Shown: positions 31,999 to 37,779 of the stretch, piece after piece | How positions within the stretch are numbered: position 1 is the first letter of the stretch | How the letters are laid out: each line of letters begins with the position of its first letter | DNA from: Nymphaea colorata | Lineage: Eukaryota; Streptophyta; Magnoliopsida; Nymphaeales; Nymphaeaceae | NCBI RefSeq assembly: GCF_008831285.2 | Contig: NW_022205277.1 | Location: 1 to 37,779, forward strand | Length of the DNA stretch: 37,779 nt | Direction of reading: 5' to 3' | Translations under genes and position numbers: made by a program | Notes under the pieces: model-generated | Told to the model about the DNA's origin: nothing | Databases searched by the model: none | What the model saw: only the letters and a program-made list of their open reading frames with translations

Positions 31999-32960
31999 AT
32001 GCGTAAGGGTTACGTGGAGAAGACGCTTACCGAGGGCGAGAGAGAACGCATTCGCAAAAACGGCAGGACTACTCCCAAGTACTTCAACAAGGCCTACGTC
32101 ACGGTCACTGCCGCCGCCAAAATGCTCAGCCACGCGCATTTCGGAGAGCCCAGAGAAGTTATGGGACTGCTGCAAGGTAGACGCAAATTGATGTAGGCTC
32201 CTACCATGAAGAGGCAGGCCATGGCGTCTTCATCGTCACCGATGTCATCTACCTGCCCGTGGAATCTCATAGACCAGAGTCACTGCCGACGACGAGACTT
32301 ACACTCTGATTGCAGGTACATTTTGCAAAGACGCAGCCTATACTGACTACACGAACAAGATCAATACGCACAACTTGGTGGGGTGGTACCACTCGCATCC
32401 CAGCTTCGGCTGCTGGCTGTCCGGAATCGACGTCAACACGCAGGAGCTGTTCCAGATGAGCGCCGATCCCTTCCTCGCCATCGTCGTCGACCCCATCAAG
32501 TCCACCAACTTGCGTAGGAATGCTCTAAGACAGAAAAGGTGGACATGGCTGCCTTCCGCGTGCACCCCACCAACTACAAGGAGGAGAGCTTGGCCAACGT
32601 CAAGGACGTGCCCCGCAGGAAGGCCGTCGACTTCGGCTACCACTACCAACGCTACTACCAGCTTCCCATTGAGTTCGTCGCCAACGAGCTGGGGTCGCGC
32701 ACGCTGAAGAAGGTGGAGAAGCTGGAGTGGGTGAACGAGCTGGCGCAGTCCTCTTTCTTCCGCCAGAGCGACTACCTGCGCGAGGAGGTGGCCGACGAGA
32801 AGATGGACATCGAGGAGTACCTGCTGGTCAAGGAAAACCCAGCCTCCAAGCACTCGGAAATCAAGGAAAAGGAGAAAAACACCTCAAGAAAGTGGCTTAC
32901 TACACCAAGGAACGCAATGTCTCTCTCATCGACTCCGCAGTCAAGAGCCTCCTCTTTTGA
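31999..32960 (+). CDS. CSN5: COP9 signalosome subunit 5 (JAB1), JAMM deneddylase
   Basis: About 309 residues after two introns. CSN5 is the metalloprotease that removes NEDD8 from cullins. The MPN domain shows EVMGLL (catalytic Glu), LPVESH[E][10 protein letters not shown] in the CSN5 style, and a complete JAMM motif [18 protein letters not shown] (two His and Asp as zinc ligands). It continues [42 protein letters not shown]. The ETRV segment and the C-terminal region match CSN5 better than the proteasome subunit Rpn11. Missing bases near 32274 (where [E] is TAG) and 32877 must be supplied. ATG at 31999 is chosen because upstream sequence lacks an in-frame ATG. TGA at 32958-32960. Confidence 0.88.
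32177..32196 (+). other. 20-nt intron in CSN5 gene (first)
   Basis: GTAGACGCAAATTGATGTAG. Splicing joins VMGLLQ to [20 protein letters not shown]. Confidence 0.95.
32514..32533 (+). other. 20-nt intron in CSN5 gene (second)
   Basis: GTAGGAATGCTCTAAGACAG. Splicing joins PIKSTNL to [12 protein letters not shown]. Confidence 0.95.
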
Positions 32961-32999
32961 TCCCACGCATCATTGTCCATCCATCCATTATATACACGA

Positions 33000-34583
33000 T
33001 CAATTGTATTCACTTTGGATTTGCAATTGGGGAACCTCTCTCAAGCACTTCTTCTTTAATGCTTGATTTTCGTCCCTCCTGCGGTGCTAGCATTAGACTG
33101 ACAGTTTGGAAAAATTAGGAAAATCTGCCTTCAGCAATAGGTTTGTCCTGAATTCAGTTATCTGCATGTTGAAGGTCAGTTAGACGAGAGAAGAGGAATA
33201 GAGGGTGGAGAATTGCGTGATGCTGTTGTTGCTTGCCTATATGTTTCGTAGCAACAGAAGTCTTGCTAGATGCTTCCAGTTTCCCTTCCCCAGCCACCTA
33301 TACCCTGACTAGCAGATATAGTTTTCTTCTAGGTTGAGCTCTCGCAAGGACCGCCACTTCGCCCTTCCCAGCCACTTGCATCCACTATCTTCAATCTAGC
33401 ATTCCTTGAGATGGAGAATCTACAAGTCCCACTTTGCCTTTGAAAGCTACTCGCAACCGATGTTGCCGATTTTGTTCTTGGTGAGGGTGAGCCGCTTGAG
33501 TTTCGGCCATTCCCCCTTTGCCAGCCACTTGCATCCACTCGACAGGATGGAGTTGTTGCGCAGATTAATCTCGACCAGGTTTGGCAAATGCGTGAGGGAA
33601 AGCCATCGGCATCCATCATTGCCGATTTGCGTTCTCTTCACTTCCAGTTTGCGCAACTAGGGGAAGCTTATCTTTTTGAGCTCAAAGTAGCCTTCAGACT
33701 TGATGGGATTTTGACTGAGATTCAATTCCTTTACTTGCGAGAAGTCTAAGCTGGCAAGGTTTCTGCAAGCAAATTTGTCAATCCTATTGTCTTCAAGGTC
33801 AAGGGTGACCAAGTTGTCCCATCGTCGATTCGCGATCCACAGTATTTCCTGTTCTCCCAGTTGCATGTAGGGGCAGATAAGTTTCTTACTAGTTTAGTCA
33901 CTAACTTTGACAACATCATCATGCTTAACGAAGACGAATTTATAATCTTTAATGACTCCAATGAATGACATGGAGCCGCCCTCATGGACATAGCAGCAAA
34001 TGCCTTGAAACGTTACGGATTTTATATAGCGGTCGAATAAATCCATGGGTAAATCGATTTTGATTAATGATGCGACTCCCTGAATGGAAGCATAGGTGAA
34101 TATTTTTATTATGTTGCCCTATCGTTCAGGAATCGGATCATACTATTCCTATCGTTATCCCCTTTACCTACGCCCCCTTGGTCTCCTCTATGGTCTCATA
34201 CTTGGCCTTCTCCGTTGTCCTTGATTAATATCCTGAAAGATATCTTCTACCATCCGCAATCCAAACAAGCCAACAACTTTGGAAATATCTTCATCACAGT
34301 CTAGCTAGGCCACTGAGAATCCTTTTTAAGGATGGAGATCAATGTTTTTGATATTGAGAGAAAGGAAGTATTGGTTGTTGTTGAAGGCTGGATAGAACCT
34401 TGCATGGATTGCATTCTAGAGGCAGTAGGGGGTGACGACTAGTTTCGGAGTGACGAGAGCTCCAATCTACCAAAAGCAAGAATCCTTTGTCTTTATCTAA
34501 AGCAGGCCGAGAGGACTCAATGGAAATTTTATCGTCTCTTAACGGTACTGCAGCAAATCTGGACTAATTTAATGCAAGGTCAT
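33000..34583 (-). CDS. Degenerate trypsin-like domain fused to leucine-rich repeats
   Basis: One clean frame of exactly 528 codons with no indel when TAA/TAG are Glu. The N-terminal ~215 residues have the layout of an S1 (trypsin) domain: IGALVTPKLVVTPYCL where S1 proteases have G-LI-...VLTAAHC, and ICCYVHEGGSMSFIGVI where they have GDSGGP followed by GV. His is replaced by Tyr and the Ser position by Gly, so it should not be a protease. An Arg/Glu-rich insert (RRPRGRERER) lies between. The C-terminal ~270 residues are ~8 leucine-rich repeats (WDNLVTLDLEDNRIDKFACR, FP[E]LRKLEVKRTQIG, GCKWLGRAKWRSLRELNL). A binding or recognition function is inferred. The only in-frame ATG after an upstream TGA is 34583. 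Confidence 0.7.
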
Positions 34584-34815
34584 GCCTGTTTGTGGCAGTT
34601 CATGCAATCAGCATTTAAGTATCTGTAGTATTCCGAAGGCAGCTAGGGCGGGTTTCCATTATCAGCAATCCCATCATTAACCATCGAGTGGAGCGAGATG
34701 AAGGATTGCTGGATTATTCTGGAGCGGTGAGAGTCCATACTCAAAGAATTAAACCTAAATCTTTTATTATTATCCCCTCTTATCGTGATATGAGGATATT
34801 TTAAATATGAGAAAA

Positions 34816-36211
34816 TCATTCCTGGAAGGCCGAGAGGCTGTCATCCTCCGTCATCCTGCTGAGCTTGTGGTCGAACTATATTTCGCTCCTGGTGGAGATT
34901 TGGGATCGCCTGGTCTCCTCCATGCAGAACTCGCTTCCGTAGAAGCTGTGCGAGTCCTCCTTGATGTTGAGCAGTTGCTCCATGTCGACGCTCTAGAGCG
35001 ATTTGATGTCCTTGGTGATGCGGAAGACCGAACGGTTGAAGTTGCTCAGGAAGTACTTGGAGGCCTGTAGATCGTCGAGAGAATAAAGGCTCAGCTTGAT
35101 CAGGTCGACGATCGAGTCAGTCATGAGGCGGATTTGCTACCTGCCGAGCAGGAGATCAGCTTCGACTTCGATCATTTCCATCAGCAGTTTTTCCTCCATC
35201 TGGGCCTTCTCGAACATGGGATTAATGTAGTAGCTGTCAGTTGAGCCTGCACCACGTGGGTTCCTTCATTTCTCTCATTTCCTTCTATAGTTCAGCCATC
35301 TGGCTCTCTATAGCTCTTATGCGCTCCTCATTTTGTGCCAATTGATGATTCAGCTGCTCAATATTATCCTCCAAGCGTTCATTCTACTTCTGCTGGGTTT
35401 ATATCTCCTGCATTTGGGATTGGACTGTGCTTTCGAGGTCTCTGCAGCAAAGCATCCACTTTTATTCCTCTTTTTCCTTCAGCTGCAAAAGAGAAGCTTT
35501 CTTCTCGAACAATTTATAGAGTTCCACTTTTATCTGTATGTTTCCATTCAGCTTTGAAAGGAGTCTCTTAAACTACAGAGTCTAGCTCTAGTGAGTAGGA
35601 GTTTAGTGATGTTAGACAGATTTTAGTCCTATGTCGGCTTTGACTAGGCATAGAATCTACCGAATAGACTTACAAGTCTTTATGACGCCTGTATGGTTCG
35701 CGAAAATATCATCCAAGGACTTCAGATTCCAAGCCATATCGATGCAGTCCAATTTATCGTGACTTTGAAGTTCTTTTTTGATAGCTTAAATAATCGTTGC
35801 AATAAATGAGTTAAATTATTGCTTTAGTGAGTGATTGAAGGACTCCAAGCTAAAGGCATCTCTAGGTGATTCTTTCATTTTTAGTTATTAGCTGGCCTGG
35901 ACCAGGGAGCCAAGCTGGGTTTCATCCAACGGAATCGTTTTTTTCGCGGCTGCGTTCACCAAACTCTTGATGATTTTTACATCAATGGCTTAGATTTTGG
36001 AGGCAGCGAGGCTCTTTCTGAGAGAGAGGGTGAGCAGTCGATAGCAAGGAGACTCAATGATGCTCTGGCGAGTCACCTATCGCAAAGCTAGCAGCGACGA
36101 ATCTATTATGCATTGAAGGAAGGCGGCACTTGGAGAGGCCTTCTCTTGCGAATTCATAAGGAGAGGGGAGGGACAAATTGAAACATGCGTATTGGTTACA
36201 ATTTCTGCCAT
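34816..36211 (-). CDS. Large coiled-coil protein
   Basis: About 458 residues after removing a 19-nt intron; the spliced length is an exact multiple of three. The N-terminal 200 residues are helical without heptads (ASPSAAFLQCIIDSSLLALR). Residues ~235-345 form a long coiled coil (FKRLLSKLNGNIQIKVELYK, ENERLEDNIEQLNHQLAQNE). The last ~110 residues are helical and acidic (YSLDDLQASKYFLSNFNRSV). Family not recognised; cytoskeletal or ciliary scaffolds look like this, but that is a guess. A frame extending upstream of 36211 lacks an ATG. Confidence 0.6.
35234..35252 (-). other. 19-nt intron in coiled-coil gene
   Basis: On the minus strand GTGCAGGCTCAACTGACAG. Splicing joins MREMKEPT to CYYINPMFEKAQ and makes the coding length divisible by three. 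It may be a 20-nt intron with one base missing. Confidence 0.6.
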
Positions 36212-36539
36212 TGTGTGACTCGTAGGACCACAATATAAGAAATAATTATGATAAATCCTCTCAAAGAAGCCAAATATTCGTTCCCTTTCGCCACGAAACG
36301 CGCCTTTACGACGCCCGGGAAGCGAACAAATCCAACTGGCCTTGCTCGGGATCAAAAGAACTTATTTTTTGAGAGTTAATTTTATTCTGAAGCCTTCGGT
36401 TATTCCATGAACCGGCATTATATTTATTTTCTCTTCAACAAAATATAGAATATGGGTAATTTTTGACAGCTGGAAAAAGGATTGTTCTCGAGCGTTTCCA
36501 AATCAATAGCTATTATTTTAATGGACAAGTACGAATAGA
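36212..36539. other. Intergenic spacer
   Basis: About 330 bases between the coiled-coil gene start and the HSF-type gene stop, both on the minus strand. It should hold the promoter of the coiled-coil gene. I see no defined motif, RNA or repeat. Confidence 0.4.
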
Positions 36540-37525
36540 TCATAGCGAATTCTCAAGGTCGAGACTCATATCCTCCACGTGCTCGAAATCATCAAAAGAA
36601 AGAAAACTGTGGCCGTCCTTACTTCCCATGAAGGGAATATCTGCGATTTATTCGGTACGATCGATGAGGATAGGCTCGTGGCTGTCCTCAGCTGCCTTTT
36701 CCTCCTGCTTTTGAGGCACTATGGTGTAGTTTTTATCTCTGCGTCTCGAGCTGCGGCCGTTGACTGCATTTTGAAGCAGAATCTTCATCTTTTTGAAGTT
36801 TTAGTTTTGGTCCATGTTGTTAGCTATGAACTCAAGCGGCGTGGCTTGGGAATCCTCGCTGTGAGACTCTATTGGATGGTCAGTGTGGTGTATTCCGAGA
36901 GCGTTAGAGTCAGTCAGGGCACGATATCCTTTTTGTGCGATAAGATAAATGAGAAACTCTTCGATTCTTCTCTCCTTTTCAGAATACTCTCTGTCCAATT
37001 TTTGGACAAAAAGCTCATTTTCGTCGATTATTTTTTGATTATGATACAGAAACTGCTTGCACATCTCAAACAAATTATTTTGCTTGCTTTTAAGTTCCGA
37101 AATCTCCCTGCTCACCTTGTCTCCTTTTTTCAGGGGAAGAGTAGCAGGGTACTCGACAAGCGCCTCTTCCTTTTCTTCCCTGGGCTTGCGTACGATCTCT
37201 TTGATGAGGTGCGGTTTCCCACGGATGAAATGTTAATGCGCGTAGACGTTATCTCCGTCGCTGTGGCGAACCTTTTTGAAGGAGTAGATGTTGGCCTGGC
37301 GGATGAAGGAGGCGAAGTTGTGGTGTTTGTAGTAGAGGGGGAGGACTTCTTCGGTGAATCTGGAAACATTTCGAATTATGAAGGAATCGTTGGTGCTCGT
37401 CCAGCCTACCACGTCGGCTAGGTCTTTGTTCTGCCTTATAAGAATGTTACTTCGAGGATTTGGAGCAGCTTGACGATGAAAAGAGGGGTCTATGGGGACT
37501 TGTCCTTCTTGTTACGGCTACTCAT
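36540..37525 (-). CDS. Heat-shock-factor-type transcription factor
   Basis: About 329 residues. The N-terminal ~115 residues are an HSF DNA-binding domain: PLFIVKLLQILE, VVGWTSTNDSFIIRNVSRFT, EEVLPLYYKHHNFASFIRQA, NIYSFKKV, HFIRGKPHLIKEIVRK. These match the family's LPxYFKHNNFxSFVRQLNxYGFxKV recognition-helix region. A trimerisation-type coiled coil follows (ISELKSKQNNLFEMCKQFLY, KIIDENELFVQKLDREYSEK). An acidic C-terminus (FDDFEHVEDMSLDLENSL) could activate transcription. It would bind nGAAn-type heat-shock elements as a trimer. Single-base corrections near 37450, 37240 and 37135 link the DNA-binding domain. The start codon lies ~235 bases from the telomere. Confidence 0.85.
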
Positions 37526-37759
37526 AATATAATATTGCAACAAAATAAGACTCTTATTGGTTATTTAAACACTAGCATAGTCTTATTGCCCAAATGCCTC
37601 AAGCTGTATGCTTAGAAAAGTGGAAAATGAGTAAAAAGTAGACAATGTGGGGATAGGATTTGCAGATGAAAAGGATTGTTTTGAAGCAGAAATGGTTAGA
37701 ATGGTATGTGATAATTATTGAATAGTTGAGTAGCTTACAATATCAAGTTTGAACATATA
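37526..37759. other. Subtelomeric spacer
   Basis: Short AT-rich stretch between the HSF-type start codon and the telomeric repeat. It must contain that gene's promoter. No subtelomeric repeat or gene is visible. Confidence 0.5.
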
Positions 37760-37779
37760 GGGGTTGGGGTTGGGTTGGG
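37760..37779 (+). repeat. Telomeric repeat, right chromosome end
   Basis: The final 20 bases are GGGGTTGGGGTTGGGTTGGG, the G-rich strand running 5'->3' to the chromosome end as expected. The unit is G4T2 as in Tetrahymena and other oligohymenophorean ciliates. The GGGTT units may be true variants or homopolymer deletions. It marks a real macronuclear chromosome terminus. Confidence 0.88.

Noticed and set aside
1000-32900. Euplotes-like programmed +1 frameshifting
   Set aside because: That mechanism uses AAA-TAA/TAG slippery sites and an extra base. Here bases are mostly missing, contexts vary, and TAA/TAG are sense codons.
36579-37421. 280-codon plus-strand frame
   Set aside because: It is antisense to the HSF-type gene, whose DNA-binding domain and coiled coil are clear on the minus strand.
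471-37525. Standard ciliate code with TAA/TAG = Gln
   Set aside because: It would also open the frames, but conserved columns at these codons expect Glu (APE, DLxGSER, LYEL, FGDxEAK). Gln is acceptable at some sites and poor at the rest.
1-37779. tRNA, rRNA, CRISPR array or operon structure
   Set aside because: I found no cloverleaf-like or ribosomal sequence, no spaced direct repeats and no co-directional cistrons with shared signals. A tRNAscan-SE and Infernal run would settle the RNA genes.

Overview
This window is a gene-dense piece of ciliate macronuclear DNA with one chromosome end. The right edge (37760-37779) is G4T2-type telomeric repeat; the left edge has no telomere. Genes read through many in-frame TAA and TAG codons and stop only at TGA. 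The reassigned codons fall where glutamate is conserved: HRDIKP[E]N and the APE motif of an Aurora-type kinase, DLSGS[E]R in kinesin switch II, GDF[E]AK in a PP2C, CE[E]A in an IBR, LY[E]L in a kinase-like protein and FP[E]L in a leucine-rich repeat. That is the peritrich nuclear code (TAA/TAG = Glu, translation table 30), so I infer a peritrich ciliate of the Vorticella/Carchesium kind. Introns are minute: ten of the twelve I could place are exactly 20 nt, GT...AG.

Layout, left to right. 471-1784 Aurora-type kinase; 2196-2733 two tiny potato-inhibitor-I protease inhibitors; 2982-7527 and 7666-12199 two tandem ~1,500-residue proteins that look like DEAH-box helicases with lost catalytic motifs, fused to an intact RING-IBR-RING ubiquitin ligase; 12289-14083 RING/B-box/coiled-coil/LRR protein (-); 14330-15184 ankyrin protein (-); 15443-16908 kinase-like protein with lost catalytic motifs (-); 16992-17832 enoyl-CoA hydratase; 17888-18287 SOSS-B-like OB-fold protein; 18406-18793 small membrane protein; 18859-19621 PH-like protein (-); 19664-21077 PP2C phosphatase (-); 21147-23744 importin-beta-family protein (-); 23886-24388 LRR remnant; 24507-26276 large unknown protein; 26354-26834 CFAP97-like protein (-); 26910-27680 unknown (-); 27759-28415 coiled-coil (-); 28530-30313 TPR-like protein; 30424-31857 kinesin; 31999-32960 CSN5/JAB1 deneddylase; 33000-34583 protein with a degenerate trypsin-like half and an LRR half (-); 34816-36211 coiled-coil protein (-); 36540-37525 heat-shock-factor-type transcription factor (-), then the telomere.

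There are no operons. Genes sit on both strands 40-400 bases apart. Several belong to ubiquitin/NEDD8 biology (two RBR proteins, a RING/B-box protein, CSN5) or to cilia and microtubules (kinesin, Aurora, CFAP97-like, coiled coils), but nothing shows that they are co-regulated.

Caution on reading frames. Many genes need one or more single-base corrections, usually a missing base in a short homopolymer, while others (14330-15184, 33000-34583, 2521-2733) read cleanly. I treat the breaks mainly as residual sequencing deletions. Coordinates run from start codon to TGA across such breaks, and protein lengths are approximate. The strongest leads are the tandem pseudo-helicase/RBR pair, the 778-base GC-rich block shared almost unchanged by its two copies, and the degenerate protease-LRR fusion.
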